The notes below the pieces were generated by a model. It had not been told where the DNA came from, did no database searches, and saw only the letters and a program-made list of their open reading frames with translations. Shown piece by piece: positions 53,760-64,000 of a stretch of DNA of 64,000 nucleotides. The position numbers and the translations under genes are program-made. Positions within the stretch are counted from its first letter, which is position 1. Every line of letters starts with the position of its first letter. Source of the stretch: Enterobacter cloacae subsp. cloacae ATCC 13047 (GTDB taxonomy: Bacteria; Pseudomonadota; Gammaproteobacteria; Enterobacterales; Enterobacteriaceae); the NCBI RefSeq assembly GCF_000025565.1, contig NC_014121.1, positions 4,178,216 to 4,242,215 on the forward strand. The letters run 5' to 3'.

Positions 53760-54087
53760 GTTCGTTTCGCAGCATTCCAGCTACAATTTATGCTCCCTGC
53801 TCTTCCGTGACAACTTTTCCTGAAGCCCGAAGGCCTGTTCATCCGTAAACTGTTTGCATCCTGCACACATCGTCCTGATGTGTCTGTTTCATCCTGAAAC
53901 GTCCTGGCCATCCTGACCCACCGATCATCCTGAGCGGCTCTCGTTCTCCTTCCTGGAGGTGTCCCTTACGCGTCCTGCGTGATCCTTTGCTTCATCCTGA
54001 AGCCTTCCTGCAGCGCCATCCTGACGTGTCCTGTGTGAGAAGCGCCATCATCCTGATGTTCGTTTCTCGTGTCGGCGTCCTGTCGAC
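53726..54087 (-). ncRNA. csrB: CsrB small RNA, antagonist of CsrA
   Basis: A ~362-nt RNA on the minus strand between yqcC and syd, the same place as in E. coli. The transcript is expected to start at the GTCGAC at 54087-54082, as E. coli CsrB does. It carries about 22 GGA motifs, many as CAGGATG or CAGGACG in predicted loops, which bind CsrA dimers and sequester them. It ends in the intrinsic terminator at 53726-53759. It is expected to be induced by phospho-UvrY through the site at 54261-54278 and degraded with the help of CsrD. Confidence 0.95.
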
Positions 54088-54260
54088 AGAGATAGAATCC
54101 GCTATTCCGCTTCGTCTTACAACCCACCCTGTAAGCGTTGTCAGCCTCTGAAAAGCGGGTTTGCTGCGTCAGAATTTTATTAATTCCTTGATAATTATCA
54201 TAATATTTTTCTTAATTACGTAAGGTAATACTGATCGTTGCGGCGATCTCTCACAAACCG

Positions 54261-54278
54261 TGTAAGAGATCTCTCACA
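54261..54278. promoter_or_regulatory. UvrY binding site upstream of csrB
   Basis: TGTAAGAGATCTCTCACA is an 18-bp near-perfect palindrome (one mismatched pair) matching the UvrY site of E. coli csrB. It lies about 175-190 bp upstream of the presumed csrB start. A half-site copy (GATCTCTCACA) is at 54245-54255. Confidence 0.8.
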
Positions 54279-54297
54279 CGCGCTGTAGCATGATGGA

Positions 54298-54843
54298 TTA
54301 CAGAAGCGGCTCAAGTCGGGTAAGGAAATCCGCAAGTGAGGGGGCGAGGGTCTCGCGATTGCGGGTGCCGATTGTCTCTTTGATCACTTCACCAGACAGG
54401 TTGCAGACGGAAATAACATCCAGTTCACTGTCCAGCGTGGCAATAAAGAGTGTCGGAGAAAGCTTAAGGCGTTTTTGCGTGACCAGATGACCAATCAGGT
54501 TTTCCTGAACACGCTGCAGATCGTCTTCGCTCCAGGTCTGCAACAGCGTCAGCGTTACCTCACCAAAGCGGGCAGGCATATCCCCTGCAAACTGCGTGGT
54601 GTAGAACGCGTGAACCGCTGGTTGTACCACAATGTCCATTGCCCGTTCAACCGCATTTACATTCTCCTCGACAGACCAGGGCTGCGGCTGCCAGATAACG
54701 TAGTCGTCCACCGAAGAGATAATGCAGGGCGAAGGCACACCATAGAGATCAGCACTTTGCGGCCAGGTGCCCCGGGTGTCATGCCATGCGTCGCAGTAAC
54801 GGGTCGTGAAGGTCTTAAGGGCATTTGCAGTTTCGATATCCAC
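54298..54843 (-). CDS. syd: SecY-interacting protein Syd
   Basis: A 181-residue cytosolic protein, same length as E. coli Syd, with the family segments [13 protein letters not shown] near the N-terminus and [12 protein letters not shown]. It binds SecY and acts as a quality check on translocon assembly. It is divergent from queF and upstream of csrB on the same strand. Confidence 0.95.
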   Translation of the reverse strand: MDIETANALKTFTTRYCDAWHDTRGTWPQSADLYGVPSPCIISSVDDYVIWQPQPWSVEENVNAVERAMDIVVQPAVHAFYTTQFAGDMPARFGEVTLTLLQTWSEDDLQRVQENLIGHLVTQKRLKLSPTLFIATLDSELDVISVCNLSGEVIKETIGTRNRETLAPSLADFLTRLEPLL

Positions 54844-54911
54844 CGATTTCTCTCTTCTGGTAAGACAGGATAAACTCAGCCCTAAGTGTACCTGTAAAGT
54901 GACTATGAAAC

Positions 54912-55754
54912 ATGTCTTACGAAAATCATCAGGCGTTAAGTGGCTTAACGCTGGGTAAATCGACCGATTACCGCGACACCTACGATGCCAGCCTGCTGCA
55001 GGGCGTTCCGCGCAGCCTTAACCGCGATCCTTTAGGGCTGCGTGCAGACGCGCTGCCGTTTGTCGGCGGTGATATCTGGACGCTGTATGAGCTCTCCTGG
55101 CTGAATGCTCGCGGTCTGCCGCAGGTGGCGGTAGGCCAGGTTGAGCTGGATCATGCCAGCCTTAACCTGGTGGAATCCAAAAGCTTCAAGCTGTATCTCA
55201 ACAGTTTTAATCAGACCAAATTCACCAGCCTGGAAGAGGTTCAGCACACGCTGGAGCGTGATTTACGCGCCTGCGCCCAGGGCAACGTGACCGTTGCGCT
55301 GTATCGCCTGAATGAACTGGAAGGGCAACCTGTCGCCCATTTTAACGGCACCTGCATCGACGATCAGGATATCGAGGTGGATAACTACGAGTTCAGCGCC
55401 GGGTACCTGGAAAATGCGGCAAGCGGGAAGATTGTGGAAGAGACGCTGGTCAGCCATCTGCTGAAGTCCAACTGCCTGATCACCCACCAGCCGGACTGGG
55501 GTTCTGTGCAAATCCAGTATCGCGGCCCCAAAATTGACCGGGAAAAGCTGCTGCGCTATCTGGTGTCGTTCCGCCATCACAACGAATTCCACGAGCAGTG
55601 CGTGGAGCGCATCTTCAGCGATATTCAGCGCTTCTGCCAGCCAGAAACGCTGAGCGTGTACGCGCGCTACACCCGTCGTGGCGGGCTGGATATTAACCCG
55701 TGGCGCACCAATACCGATTTTGTGCCTGCGACGGGCCGACTCGTGCGTCAGTAA
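54912..55754 (+). CDS. queF: NADPH-dependent preQ0 reductase QueF
   Basis: A 280-residue type-II QueF with two tunnelling-fold halves. The N-terminal half has the QueF motif [17 protein letters not shown]; the C-terminal half has the nucleophile cysteine in [14 protein letters not shown]. It reduces preQ0 to preQ1 for queuosine. Its partners QueD and QueE are at 30 kb in this window. It is divergent from syd. Confidence 0.98.
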   Translation: MSYENHQALSGLTLGKSTDYRDTYDASLLQGVPRSLNRDPLGLRADALPFVGGDIWTLYELSWLNARGLPQVAVGQVELDHASLNLVESKSFKLYLNSFNQTKFTSLEEVQHTLERDLRACAQGNVTVALYRLNELEGQPVAHFNGTCIDDQDIEVDNYEFSAGYLENAASGKIVEETLVSHLLKSNCLITHQPDWGSVQIQYRGPKIDREKLLRYLVSFRHHNEFHEQCVERIFSDIQRFCQPETLSVYARYTRRGGLDINPWRTNTDFVPATGRLVRQ

Positions 55755-55870
55755 TATAAATATTTTCACAATATGCGCGGGTAATGCAGCGCTTTAGGTT
55801 GTGAAACGTCACGCGGCAGGGCTATTGTAATCAGCAGGGAATGACGATAATCGTCCCATAAGGAGCTCAC

Positions 55871-57235
55871 TTGATTACACATATTAGCCCGCTTGGCTCA
55901 ATGGATATGTTGTCGCAGCTGGAAGTGGACATGCTTAAACGCACGGCCAGCAGCGATCTTTATCAACTGTTTCGTAACTGTTCACTTGCCGTACTGAACT
56001 CCGGAAGCCTGACAGACAACAGTAAAGAACTGTTATCCCGCTTCGAAAGCTTTGATATCAACGTGCTGCGCCGCGAGCGCGGCGTAAAACTTGAAGTGAT
56101 CAACCCGCCGGAAGAGGCCTTCGTCGACGGGCGGATTATTCGTTCCCTGCAGGCCAACCTGTTTGCCGTGCTGCGTGACATCCTGTTTGTTAACGGGCAG
56201 ATCCACAACGCGGGCCGCTTCCAGCATCTTGACCTGGAAAGCTCGGTTCATATCACCAACCTGGTGTTTTCTATTCTGCGTAACGCCCGTGCCCTGCACG
56301 TTGGCGAAGCACCTAATATGGTCGTCTGCTGGGGCGGTCACTCCATTAACGAAACCGAATACCTGTACGCCCGTCGGGTGGGTACCCAGCTCGGTCTGCG
56401 TGAGCTGAATATCTGCACCGGCTGTGGCCCAGGCGCGATGGAAGCGCCAATGAAAGGTGCCGCCGTGGGTCATGCCCAGCAGCGTTATAAAGAGGGGCGC
56501 TTTATCGGCATGACCGAGCCATCGATCATCGCCGCTGAGCCACCTAACCCGCTGGTCAACGAGCTGATTATCATGCCGGATATCGAAAAGCGCCTGGAAG
56601 CGTTTGTCCGTATCGCTCACGGCATCATCATCTTCCCGGGCGGCGTGGGTACGGCAGAGGAGCTGCTCTATCTGCTGGGGATCCTGATGAACCCGGCCAA
56701 CAAAGATCAGGTTCTGCCGCTGATCCTGACCGGGCCGAAAGAGAGTGCCGACTACTTCCGCGTGCTGGACGAGTTTATCGTGCATACGCTGGGTGAAGCC
56801 GCGCGTCGTCACTATCGCATTATCATTGACGATGCGGCAGAAGTGGCGCGTCAGATGAAAAAAGCGATGCCGCTGGTGAAAGAGAACCGTCGTGATACCG
56901 GTGATGCCTACAGCTTTAACTGGTCAATCCGTATTGCGCCGGATCTGCAGATCCCGTTCGAGCCTTCGCATGAGAATATGGCGAACCTGAAACTCTATCC
57001 TGACCAGCCGGTAGAAGTGCTGGCCGCCGACCTGCGACGCGCCTTCTCGGGCATTGTGGCGGGTAACGTGAAAGAGGTGGGGATCCGCGCCATTGAGCAG
57101 TTTGGCCCGTATAAGATCCACGGTGACCCGGAGATGATGCGCCGCATGGACGACATGCTGCAGGGCTTTGTCGCCCAACACCGTATGAAGCTGCCGGGCT
57201 CGGCGTATATTCCTTGCTACGAAATCTGCACATAA
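55871..57235 (+). CDS. ppnN: Nucleotide 5'-monophosphate nucleosidase PpnN
   Basis: A 454-residue LOG-family enzyme that cleaves purine and pyrimidine nucleoside monophosphates to base and ribose 5-phosphate; E. coli PpnN is stimulated by ppGpp. The LOG motifs [15 protein letters not shown] and [12 protein letters not shown] are visible. The start is TTG at 55871 (ATAAGGAGCTCACTTG), the same non-ATG start as in E. coli, with a strong AAGGAG site. Confidence 0.97.
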   Translation: MITHISPLGSMDMLSQLEVDMLKRTASSDLYQLFRNCSLAVLNSGSLTDNSKELLSRFESFDINVLRRERGVKLEVINPPEEAFVDGRIIRSLQANLFAVLRDILFVNGQIHNAGRFQHLDLESSVHITNLVFSILRNARALHVGEAPNMVVCWGGHSINETEYLYARRVGTQLGLRELNICTGCGPGAMEAPMKGAAVGHAQQRYKEGRFIGMTEPSIIAAEPPNPLVNELIIMPDIEKRLEAFVRIAHGIIIFPGGVGTAEELLYLLGILMNPANKDQVLPLILTGPKESADYFRVLDEFIVHTLGEAARRHYRIIIDDAAEVARQMKKAMPLVKENRRDTGDAYSFNWSIRIAPDLQIPFEPSHENMANLKLYPDQPVEVLAADLRRAFSGIVAGNVKEVGIRAIEQFGPYKIHGDPEMMRRMDDMLQGFVAQHRMKLPGSAYIPCYEICT

Positions 57236-57256
57236 CACATTAATCGTTCTTCTGAG

Positions 57257-57293
57257 GGCCGGGGCGCGTTCTGCCGTTACCCGGCCTTTTTTT
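57257..57293 (+). terminator. Terminator after ppnN
   Basis: Stem GGCCGGG (57257-57263) / CCCGGCC (57280-57286) with a 16-nt loop, followed by seven T residues. Confidence 0.85.
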
Positions 57294-57573
57294 CGCATCA
57301 ATTCATAGTCATTGCTTATAGAATTTATAAACTGCGTGCATACGCAAACGATTACCTGAATTTTAAAACCATAAATTATCAGCTTTAAAGCAAATTACTC
57401 ATCAGAAAATCCTAAAACCCACCATCTTTACAGCGCAAGACACCTATCTTCGGGGCCGCTCTTTCCGGACATATGTTGTTAATGGTAGCCTTCGCGCCCG
57501 TAAATTCTCTTTGATGTTTTTTTAACAGAGAAATGGTCTAAATATACCCACATCATGAGTGGATTATTGCATT

Positions 57574-57589
57574 TGGGATCGCGATCACT
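57574..57589. promoter_or_regulatory. Possible CRP site upstream of sdaC
   Basis: TGGGATCGCGATCACT resembles the CRP core TGTGA-N6-TCACA with one mismatch per half. sdaCB of E. coli is CRP-activated, which supports it. Position is about 158 bp before the start codon. Confidence 0.42.
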
Positions 57590-57746
57590 GATACATTCAT
57601 AAGTAGAATGTATCTTTCCGCCCGCCAATAGTTACGGGTGAAAATTATTAAAAAACCGTCACTGAACGAATTTCATATTACCGTCAGGCATTTTTTCATC
57701 GGATTTGACTACAAACCTGACAATTTGCTTCCTCCAGGAGATACAG

Positions 57747-59042
57747 ATGGAAACCACTCAAACCAGCACCGTTGCTTCGATTGAATCCCGAAGTGGTTGG
57801 CGCAAAACGGATACCATGTGGATGCTTGGCCTTTACGGCACAGCAATCGGCGCTGGTGTACTGTTCCTTCCTATCAACGCAGGCGTCGGCGGTCTGATCC
57901 CGCTGATCATTATGGCCATCATCGCGTTCCCGATGACCTTCTTCGCACACCGCGGTCTGACCCGCTTCGTGCTGTCCGGTAAAAACCCGGGCGAAGACAT
58001 CACTGAAGTGGTTGAAGAGCATTTCGGCGTTGGCGCAGGGAAACTGATTACCCTGCTCTACTTCTTCGCCATTTACCCGATTCTGCTGGTTTACAGCGTG
58101 GCGATCACCAACACCGTTGAAAGCTTCATGACGCACCAGCTGCAGATGACGCCGCCACCGCGTGCCATTCTGTCCCTGATCCTGATCGTCGGTATGATGA
58201 CCATCGTGCGCTTCGGCGAGCAGATGATCGTTAAAGCGATGAGCGTTCTGGTGTTCCCGTTTGTTGCCGCACTGATGGTGCTGGCCTGCTACCTGATCCC
58301 ACAGTGGAACGGTGCTGCGCTGGAAACCCTCTCCCTGAGCAGCGCATCTGCAACCGGTAACGGCCTGATGATGACCCTGTGGCTGGCGATTCCGGTAATG
58401 GTCTTCTCCTTTAACCACTCCCCAATCATCTCTTCCTTCGCCGTGGCGAAGCGTGAAGAGTACGGCGCAGGCGCAGAGAAGAAGTGCTCCAGCATCCTGG
58501 CACGTGCACACATCATGATGGTGCTGACCGTAATGTTCTTCGTCTTCAGCTGCGTACTGAGCCTCTCCCCGGCGGACCTGGCAGCAGCGAAAGAGCAGAA
58601 CATCTCCATTCTGTCTTACCTGGCGAACCACTTTAACGCACCGATTATTGCGTGGATGGCACCGATCATCGCCATTATCGCCATCACCAAATCCTTCCTC
58701 GGCCACTACCTGGGCGCACGTGAAGGTTTTAACGGTATGGTGATCAAATCTCTGCGCGGTAAAGGCAAGAGCATTGAAATCAGCAAGCTGAACAAAATCA
58801 CTGCACTGTTCATGCTGCTTACCACCTGGGCCGTTGCTACGCTGAACCCAAGCATTCTGGGCATGATTGAAACCCTGGGCGGTCCGGTTATCGCGATGAT
58901 TCTGTTCCTGATGCCGATGTACGCAATTCAGAAAGTCCCTGCTATGCGTAAGTACAGCGGTCATGTGAGCAACATCTTTGTGGTTATCATGGGGCTTATC
59001 GCTATCTCTGCGATCTTCTACTCCCTGTACACCATGTTCTGA
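57747..59042 (+). CDS. sdaC: Serine:proton symporter SdaC
   Basis: A 431-residue permease of the HAAAP amino-acid family, about 11 membrane spans (for example [19 protein letters not shown] near residue 35). It imports L-serine for breakdown by SdaB. I chose ATG 57747 ([10 protein letters not shown]), with CCAGGAG upstream; a frame extending to 57705 lacks a ribosome site. sdaB follows after 65 nt, with a hairpin between them. Confidence 0.98.
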   Translation: METTQTSTVASIESRSGWRKTDTMWMLGLYGTAIGAGVLFLPINAGVGGLIPLIIMAIIAFPMTFFAHRGLTRFVLSGKNPGEDITEVVEEHFGVGAGKLITLLYFFAIYPILLVYSVAITNTVESFMTHQLQMTPPPRAILSLILIVGMMTIVRFGEQMIVKAMSVLVFPFVAALMVLACYLIPQWNGAALETLSLSSASATGNGLMMTLWLAIPVMVFSFNHSPIISSFAVAKREEYGAGAEKKCSSILARAHIMMVLTVMFFVFSCVLSLSPADLAAAKEQNISILSYLANHFNAPIIAWMAPIIAIIAITKSFLGHYLGAREGFNGMVIKSLRGKGKSIEISKLNKITALFMLLTTWAVATLNPSILGMIETLGGPVIAMILFLMPMYAIQKVPAMRKYSGHVSNIFVVIMGLIAISAIFYSLYTMF

Positions 59043-59051
59043 TTATCACCC

Positions 59052-59071
59052 GCGCCGTCCCCGGACGGCGC
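59052..59071. other. Hairpin in the sdaC-sdaB gap
   Basis: Stem GCGCCGTC (59052-59059) / GACGGCGC (59064-59071) with a 4-nt loop, just after the sdaC stop. No T-run follows, so it is more likely an RNA-stability or processing element than a full terminator. Confidence 0.6.
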
Positions 59072-59107
59072 ACTCCTTCCTCTCTGACTGAAAGCAATGG
59101 ACGCATC

Positions 59108-60475
59108 ATGATTAGCGTATTCGATATCTTCAAAATCGGTATTGGTCCTTCCAGCTCTCACACTGTCGGACCAATGAAAGCCGGTAAGCAGTTCACGGAT
59201 GACTTGATTGCACGCGGCATCTTGCACGACATCACCCGCGTGGTTGTCGATGTGTACGGCTCGCTTTCCCTGACCGGAAAAGGCCACCATACCGATATCG
59301 CCATTATCATGGGCCTGGCGGGAAACCTGCCGGATACCGTTGATATTGATGCGATCCCTGGCTTCATCCAGGACGTAAACACCCACGGTCGCCTGCTGCT
59401 GGCAAACGGCGAACACGAAGTGGAATTCCCGGTTGACCATTGCATGAATTTCCATGCGGACAACCTGTCGCTGCACGAAAACGGCATGCGCATTACCGCG
59501 CTGGCCGGCGACACTGCGGTTTACAGCCAGACCTATTACTCCATCGGCGGCGGGTTTATCATCGACGAAGACCACTTTGGTCAAACCAGCACCTCATCTG
59601 TCGACGTGCCGTATCCGTACAAAACTGCGGCCGATCTCCAGCGTCACTGTCAGGAGACGGGGCTTTCCCTCTCCGGTCTGATGATGAAAAACGAGCTGGC
59701 CCTGCACAGCAAAGCGGAGCTGGAACAGCACTTTGCTAACGTCTGGGAGGTGATGCGCGGCGGGATTGAACGCGGGATCACCACCGAAGGCGTTCTGCCC
59801 GGTAAGCTTCGCGTACCGCGTCGTGCGGCCGCGCTGCGCCGTATGCTGGTGAGCACCGACAAAACGACCACCGACCCAATGGCCGTCGTAGACTGGATCA
59901 ACATGTTCGCCCTGGCGGTGAACGAAGAGAACGCCGCAGGGGGCCGCGTGGTCACGGCGCCAACCAACGGTGCCTGCGGTATCGTTCCGGCCGTGCTGGC
60001 GTACTACGACAAGTTTATCCGTGAAGTGAACGCCAACTCGCTGGCGCGCTACCTGCTGGTCGCCAGTGCGATTGGTTCTCTGTATAAGATGAACGCCTCC
60101 ATTTCCGGTGCGGAAGTGGGTTGTCAGGGTGAAGTGGGCGTGGCCTGTTCCATGGCCGCTGCGGGTCTGGCAGAGCTGTTAGGCGCAAGCCCGGCGCAGG
60201 TCTGCATTGCCGCCGAAATCGGCATGGAGCATAACCTGGGGCTGACCTGTGACCCGGTTGCCGGACAGGTTCAGGTGCCGTGTATCGAACGTAACGCGAT
60301 CGCCTCCGTGAAGGCAGTGAACGCCGCACGTATGGCGCTGCGCCGCACCAGCGAGCCACGCGTCTGCCTCGATAAGGTTATCGAAACCATGTACGAAACC
60401 GGTAAAGATATGAACGCCAAATACCGTGAAACCTCTCGCGGTGGTCTGGCAATGAAGATCGTGACCTGCGATTAA
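59108..60475 (+). CDS. sdaB: L-serine deaminase SdaB
   Basis: A 455-residue 4Fe-4S L-serine ammonia-lyase that makes pyruvate and ammonia. The N-terminal beta domain has the [13 protein letters not shown] motif; the C-terminal alpha domain has conserved cysteines ([42 protein letters not shown]) that bind the cluster. It forms the sdaCB operon with the transporter. Confidence 0.98.
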   Translation: MISVFDIFKIGIGPSSSHTVGPMKAGKQFTDDLIARGILHDITRVVVDVYGSLSLTGKGHHTDIAIIMGLAGNLPDTVDIDAIPGFIQDVNTHGRLLLANGEHEVEFPVDHCMNFHADNLSLHENGMRITALAGDTAVYSQTYYSIGGGFIIDEDHFGQTSTSSVDVPYPYKTAADLQRHCQETGLSLSGLMMKNELALHSKAELEQHFANVWEVMRGGIERGITTEGVLPGKLRVPRRAAALRRMLVSTDKTTTDPMAVVDWINMFALAVNEENAAGGRVVTAPTNGACGIVPAVLAYYDKFIREVNANSLARYLLVASAIGSLYKMNASISGAEVGCQGEVGVACSMAAAGLAELLGASPAQVCIAAEIGMEHNLGLTCDPVAGQVQVPCIERNAIASVKAVNAARMALRRTSEPRVCLDKVIETMYETGKDMNAKYRETSRGGLAMKIVTCD

Positions 60476-60484
60476 GCCTCTCAG

Positions 60485-60507
60485 GAAGCCTCGTTTTGCG
60501 AGGCTTC
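60485..60507 (+). terminator. Terminator after sdaB
   Basis: A perfect 9-bp stem GAAGCCTCG / CGAGGCTTC with a 5-nt loop, 10 nt after the sdaB stop codon. The following sequence is only moderately T-rich. Confidence 0.75.
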
Positions 60508-60587
60508 TTCCTGTTTTCCCCGCCGCACATAGTTTCATACCGCTGACAGTGTTACCCTTCCTTCATGAGACAGAAGGGAGATTATCT

Positions 60588-61343
60588 GTGGCTGTTCATT
60601 TGCTTATCGTCGACGCGCTCAACCTGATTCGCCGGATCCATGCAGTGCAAGGCACGCCCTGTAAGGACACCTGTTTGCACGCGCTGGAGCAACTTATTCG
60701 CCACAGCGAACCGACGCATGTCGTGGCCGTATTTGATGACGAGGCGCGTAATTCCGGCTGGCGACATCAGCGTTTGCCAGACTATAAAGCCGGACGGGCC
60801 CCCATGCCGGACGATTTGCATTCAGAAATGCCGATGATTCGCTCGGCATTCGAAAAGCGCGGCGTGCCCTGCTGGGGCGCCCAGGGCAATGAAGCGGACG
60901 ATCTCGCGGCGACGCTTGCGGTCAAAGTGGCCAGCGCCGGACATCAGGCAACCATTGTGTCGACGGATAAAGGCTACTGCCAGCTGCTCTCACCCACTAT
61001 CCGCATTCGTGATTACTTCCAGAAACGCTGGCTCGACGCCCCGTTTATTGCCAGTGAATTTGGCGTCTCGCCTGAGCAACTTCCTGACTACTGGGGGCTG
61101 GCGGGGATCAGCAGCTCTAAGGTGCCGGGCGTTGCCGGTATTGGGCCTAAAAGCGCCGCACAGTTGCTGACGGATTTTCAGAACCTGGAAGGGATCTACG
61201 CCCGGCTCGACGAAGTTCCGGAAAAATGGCGTAAGAAGCTGGAGGCCCATAAAGAAATGGCCTTTATCTGCCGGGATGTGGCGACGTTACAGACGGACTT
61301 ACAGCTGGACGGGAATTTGCAGCAGTTGAGATTAGAGCGTTAA
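60588..61343 (+). CDS. xni: Flap endonuclease Xni (ExoIX)
   Basis: A 251-residue FEN-family nuclease related to the 5'-nuclease domain of DNA polymerase I. Visible motifs are [10 protein letters not shown] near the start, [23 protein letters not shown] and [14 protein letters not shown] (helix-hairpin-helix). It resolves flap structures. The start is GTG at 60588 ([10 protein letters not shown]), preceded by GAAGGGAG, the same protein start as E. coli. Confidence 0.95.
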   Translation: MAVHLLIVDALNLIRRIHAVQGTPCKDTCLHALEQLIRHSEPTHVVAVFDDEARNSGWRHQRLPDYKAGRAPMPDDLHSEMPMIRSAFEKRGVPCWGAQGNEADDLAATLAVKVASAGHQATIVSTDKGYCQLLSPTIRIRDYFQKRWLDAPFIASEFGVSPEQLPDYWGLAGISSSKVPGVAGIGPKSAAQLLTDFQNLEGIYARLDEVPEKWRKKLEAHKEMAFICRDVATLQTDLQLDGNLQQLRLER

Positions 61344-61347
61344 GCGT

Positions 61348-61384
61348 CCCCTCTCCCCGTTGAGGAGAGGGTTAGGGTGAGGGG
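61348..61384. repeat. CCCTCACCC... inverted-repeat element, copy 3
   Basis: In reverse orientation relative to 25355-25387. Stem CCCTCTCC (61349-61356) / GGAGAGGG (61364-61371), with the tail GTTAGGGTGAGGGG. It fills the gap between convergent xni and rlmM. Confidence 0.8.
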
Positions 61385-61385
61385 C

Positions 61386-62486
61386 CTATCGCTCGTCGCG
61401 ACGCCCGCCCACGGCCGCCCACCAGCGACGAATATGCACCGTCACCTCTTCGCGATCGTGATACAGCTGACGCGCCTGGATCTCCACGTTAATGCCGTGT
61501 TCATCCAGTTGCTGCTGAATATAGGCCAGGTTCTGAGAGACCTCCTCATAGCGCTTTTTCATTGGCAGCTTGAGGTTAAAAATTGTCTCACGGCACCAGC
61601 CGTTCACCAGCCAGGAGGCCATCAGTGCCGCCACTTTCGCTGGTTTTTCCACCATATCGCATACCATCCAGGAGATGTTATTGCGGGTTGGACGATAGCG
61701 GAAACCGTCTTCACGCAGCCAGGTGACCTGCCCGGTGTCCATCAGGCTTTGCGCCATCGGGCCGTTATCAACAGACGACACCCACATGTTGCGTTTCACC
61801 AGCTGATAGGTCCAGCCACCGGGACACGCACCGAGATCGACCGCGTACATGCCGTTGGCCAGACGCTCATCCCACTCATCCGCCGGAATAAAGACGTGAA
61901 ACGCCTCTTCCAGCTTCAGGGTTGAACGGCTCGGCGCATCAGCCGGGAACTTCAGGCGTGGGATCCCCATAAAGAACGGAGAGTTGTTGTTGGTATAAGA
62001 GTAACCGGCGTAGCAGCAGCCCGGGGCAATAAAGAAGATATGCACGACCGGACGTTTTGGCGTTTCGTAGTTTGTCAGCACGCCGGCATCACGCAGCGCC
62101 GCGCGCAGCGGTACGGTGAACTTACGGCAGAACTTCATCAGCTCTTTGCTTTCGTTGGTGTCGGCCACTTCAACGCGCAAATCGCCCCCCTTCTCGACCA
62201 CGCCCTGCAGCATGCCCACAATCGGGGTGATGCGATCTTCTGGCGGGAGATCTTTCAGCAACTCACCCGCGACAAACATCTGGCGCGCAAAGATCAGTGA
62301 ACTGAACGGCAGCTCGCGTGCCAGCTTATCCGCATCGTCAGGCTGGTAGCATTCGAACACCACATAGCCCGCATTATCCTTAACGCGCGCGAAACCGAAG
62401 ACTTCTCGCTTCGCCGCTTTATCCGTAATTTCCGCGGCGCACTCTTTCTCAAACCCCGGGCGACAATATAAAACAACCTTATTCAT
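61386..62486 (-). CDS. rlmM: 23S rRNA (cytidine-2498-2'-O)-methyltransferase RlmM
   Basis: A 366-residue methyltransferase with an N-terminal THUMP domain and a C-terminal Rossmann-like (RrmJ-type) domain. The SAM loop [16 protein letters not shown] and the substrate segment [13 protein letters not shown] are visible. It methylates C2498 of 23S rRNA. I chose ATG 62486 ([10 protein letters not shown]). It overlaps the ygdD stop by 8 nt, so the two are coupled. Confidence 0.97.
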   Translation of the reverse strand: MNKVVLYCRPGFEKECAAEITDKAAKREVFGFARVKDNAGYVVFECYQPDDADKLARELPFSSLIFARQMFVAGELLKDLPPEDRITPIVGMLQGVVEKGGDLRVEVADTNESKELMKFCRKFTVPLRAALRDAGVLTNYETPKRPVVHIFFIAPGCCYAGYSYTNNNSPFFMGIPRLKFPADAPSRSTLKLEEAFHVFIPADEWDERLANGMYAVDLGACPGGWTYQLVKRNMWVSSVDNGPMAQSLMDTGQVTWLREDGFRYRPTRNNISWMVCDMVEKPAKVAALMASWLVNGWCRETIFNLKLPMKKRYEEVSQNLAYIQQQLDEHGINVEIQARQLYHDREEVTVHIRRWWAAVGGRRDER

Positions 62487-62874
62487 GAACAACGCCCTTG
62501 CGTTTCAGACGGATAGCTCCGATAAACATTAATACCCACCCTGCCAGGAAGCTGACGCCGCCGACAGGTGTAACAAACGCCCACAGGCGCAAATGCGAGA
62601 GCGCAAGGCAGTAAAGGCTGCCGCTGAACAGCACCGTACCCAGCGCCAGGAAAACGCTGCTCCAGTAAAACCAGATGCTGATGCGGCGCTGCATCGCTAC
62701 CGCCAGCCCAAAAATAGCCAGCGTATGGAACGCCTGGTATTCAAGGCCGGTCTGGATCCAGCCCATCTCCACCACACCCAAAGACTTGCTTAAGACATGT
62801 GCGCCAAACGCGCCCAGTGCAACAAAAATAAAGCCACTCACCGCGGCAAAAATCAGCATGAATCGGCTGGTCAT
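62479..62874 (-). CDS. ygdD: YgdD, DUF423 membrane protein
   Basis: A 131-residue inner-membrane protein with four spans; the first is [20 protein letters not shown], typical of DUF423. Function unknown in the family. It sits between gcvA and rlmM as in E. coli, overlapping rlmM by 8 nt and 39 nt after gcvA. Confidence 0.94.
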   Translation of the reverse strand: MTSRFMLIFAAVSGFIFVALGAFGAHVLSKSLGVVEMGWIQTGLEYQAFHTLAIFGLAVAMQRRISIWFYWSSVFLALGTVLFSGSLYCLALSHLRLWAFVTPVGGVSFLAGWVLMFIGAIRLKRKGVVHE

Positions 62875-62913
62875 GTTTCAGTCCTAAAGTAATGCGTGCC
62901 CGGCACACAAAAG

Positions 62914-63831
62914 TTATTGTTCATACCTGAAGCGGAATTTTTCTTGCTCGCTCGCCGCTTTCGCCAGTATCCACTGCCGGAAAGCGGCTATTTTACCCAG
63001 TTCTGCCTGACTGTCATGACAAACCAGATAAAACGCATTCTTGCTGACCAGTACATCATTAAAAGGGCAAACCAGACGGCCGGCCTCAATTTCGGACTGC
63101 GCCATGACGTTGTTCGCCAACGCAATGCCCTGTCCGTGAATGGCAGCCTGTAGCACCATCGCACTGTGGCTAAAGATGGGGCCCTGCTGCACGTTTATAT
63201 GATTAAGACCTAATTGACGGGTATAAGTTTGCCAGTCGCGGCGAGAAGCATCGTGTAACAGCGTATGTTGTGCCAGATCGGCGGGCGTTTTTAACGCTTT
63301 ATCGCCTGTCAAAAGCAGCGGTGAACAGACTGGCAGCAGATATTCTGCGTATAATTTCTCGACACGCAAGCCCGGCCAGTTACCACGCCCATAAAAAATG
63401 GCAACGTCCACATCGTCCGCCAGTTTGTCTTCCTGACGATCCACCGCCTGGATCCTGACATCAATTCCCGGATAAGCTGAGTTAAAGCTTGAGAGTCTGG
63501 GCACCAGCCACTGAATGGCAAAACTGGGCAATAAACTGACCGTCAGTGCGCCTTTTGCACTCCTGGCCTGCAGCTTGCGCGTGGCTTCCGTGAGCTGGGA
63601 AAAAATCTCTTTAATATCCTGAAAATAGCTCTGCCCCTCTTCCGTCAGCAACAGCGAACGGTTGCGTCGGCGAAACAGCTTGAGGCCCAGAAAATCCTCC
63701 AGGGACTTGATTTGGTGACTTACTGCGGCCTGTGTCACAAAAAGCTCATCTGCTGCGCGGGTGAAGCTTAGATGACGTGCTGCTGCATCAAAAACACGTA
63801 ATGCATTTAGGGGTGGCAATCGCTTGGACAT
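62914..63831 (-). CDS. gcvA: Glycine cleavage regulator GcvA (LysR family)
   Basis: A 305-residue LysR-type regulator. The helix-turn-helix is LSFTRAADELFVTQAAVSHQI (residues ~21-41), followed by an effector domain sensing glycine/purine status. It activates the gcvTHP operon with glycine and represses it otherwise. It is divergent from the GcvB RNA gene, which it also activates. Confidence 0.97.
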   Translation of the reverse strand: MSKRLPPLNALRVFDAAARHLSFTRAADELFVTQAAVSHQIKSLEDFLGLKLFRRRNRSLLLTEEGQSYFQDIKEIFSQLTEATRKLQARSAKGALTVSLLPSFAIQWLVPRLSSFNSAYPGIDVRIQAVDRQEDKLADDVDVAIFYGRGNWPGLRVEKLYAEYLLPVCSPLLLTGDKALKTPADLAQHTLLHDASRRDWQTYTRQLGLNHINVQQGPIFSHSAMVLQAAIHGQGIALANNVMAQSEIEAGRLVCPFNDVLVSKNAFYLVCHDSQAELGKIAAFRQWILAKAASEQEKFRFRYEQ

Positions 63832-63923
63832 GGTTATCTGGCTTAGATGTTAACGAGATTTAACAAACAGGAAACAACGTTTAACCTATTAGTTTTTTTA
63901 TCTGAGCCATTATAATTTGTCCG

Positions 63924-63952
63924 TTGAGGAACTACCAGCAAATACCTATAGT
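63924..63952 (+). promoter_or_regulatory. gcvB promoter
   Basis: -35 TTGAGG (63924-63929) and -10 TATAGT (63947-63952) with a 17-bp spacer; the GcvB start at 63959 follows by 7 nt. The GcvA site(s) should lie just upstream, between here and gcvA. Confidence 0.78.
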
Positions 63953-63958
63953 GGCGGC

Positions 63959-64000
63959 ACTTCCTGAGCCGGAACGAGAAGCTTTTTTTGGAATGCGTGT
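63959..64000 (+). ncRNA. gcvB: GcvB small RNA, 5' end (partial)
   Basis: The first 42 nt of GcvB, starting ACTTCCTGAGCCGGAACGAG and cut by the window edge. Sequence and position (divergent from gcvA) match E. coli GcvB, an Hfq-dependent RNA that represses many amino-acid and peptide transporter mRNAs. The GU-rich seed region lies beyond the window. Confidence 0.95.

Larger units (their letters stand above)
57236..57746. other. ppnN-sdaC intergenic region
   Basis: About 511 bp. It begins with the ppnN terminator (57257-57293), then an AT-rich stretch to 57420. A CRP-like site is at 57574-57589 and the sdaC ribosome site (CAGGAG) at 57735-57740. No ORF or RNA gene is convincing. The long leader suggests complex control of sdaC. 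Confidence 0.55.

Noticed and set aside
53668-53775. Upstream extension of yqcC to 53775
   Set aside because: It translates the CsrB terminator; the shorter start matches the family length.
53770-54087. Repeated CATCCTGA units considered as a CRISPR-like or minisatellite repeat
   Set aside because: Spacing is irregular and the units are the GGA motifs of CsrB on the minus strand.
57696-58964. 422-residue frame antisense to sdaC
   Set aside because: Rich in His, Gln and Asp, typical of the reverse strand of a membrane protein gene.

Overview
The window looks like a core chromosomal segment of an Enterobacteriaceae close to Enterobacter (Lelliottia or Leclercia also fit; the exact genus is inference). 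Gene order follows the Escherichia coli mutS-rpoS-cys-eno-relA-barA-gud-syd-sda-gcvA backbone, with near-identical proteins (RpoS, NlpD, Eno, PyrG, RelA, PpnN, SdaC). Short accessory blocks sit at the usual variable junctions. No tRNA, rRNA, insertion sequence, prophage or CRISPR array was seen.

Layout: (1) 1-2.3 kb, the end of a ferric-siderophore-type ABC importer plus an MFS transporter. (2) 2.3-4.8 kb, ygbA, a SymE-like toxin-family gene with a LexA box, and a ToxR/CadC-type membrane regulator coupled to a FidL-like protein. (3) mutS. (4) 7.5-12.9 kb, the variable mutS-rpoS interval: a UbiX/UbiD-type hydroxyarylic acid decarboxylase operon with a divergent MarR regulator, then a LysR/MFS/SnoaL-like unit. 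(5) 13-19.7 kb, the rpoS, nlpD, pcm, surE, truD, ispF, ispD, ftsB, ygbE block. (6) 19.7-29.7 kb, assimilatory sulfate reduction: cysG joined to cysDNC, iap, and cysJIH. (7) 30-36 kb, queD and queE, a NanE/PTS/RpiR amino-sugar locus and a fatty-acyl-reductase-like SDR gene. (8) 36-43.6 kb, eno, pyrG, mazG, relA and rlmD, with no mazEF. (9) 43.7-51.8 kb, barA and the D-glucarate operon (gudPXD) plus a glycerate kinase. (10) 52-64 kb, yqcA, truC, yqcC, the CsrB RNA, syd, queF, ppnN, sdaCB, xni, rlmM, ygdD, gcvA and the first 42 nt of the GcvB RNA.

Functional links: BarA is the sensor kinase of the BarA/UvrY system. The window also holds its main output, the CsrB RNA, with a UvrY-type inverted repeat about 175-190 bp upstream of its start. 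RpoS, RelA, BarA and CsrB make this a stress and carbon-control neighbourhood. Both the first (QueD, QueE) and last (QueF) steps of queuosine-precursor synthesis are present. Sulfate assimilation is complete from sulfate activation to sulfide, including siroheme synthesis for CysI.

No clearly unprecedented multi-gene system is visible. The least explained items are the SDR gene behind an AT-rich leader (34.4-35.9 kb), the SymE-like gene with its LexA box and its overlap with the MarT/FidL-like pair (2.8-4.3 kb), and several well-formed but unassigned operators.
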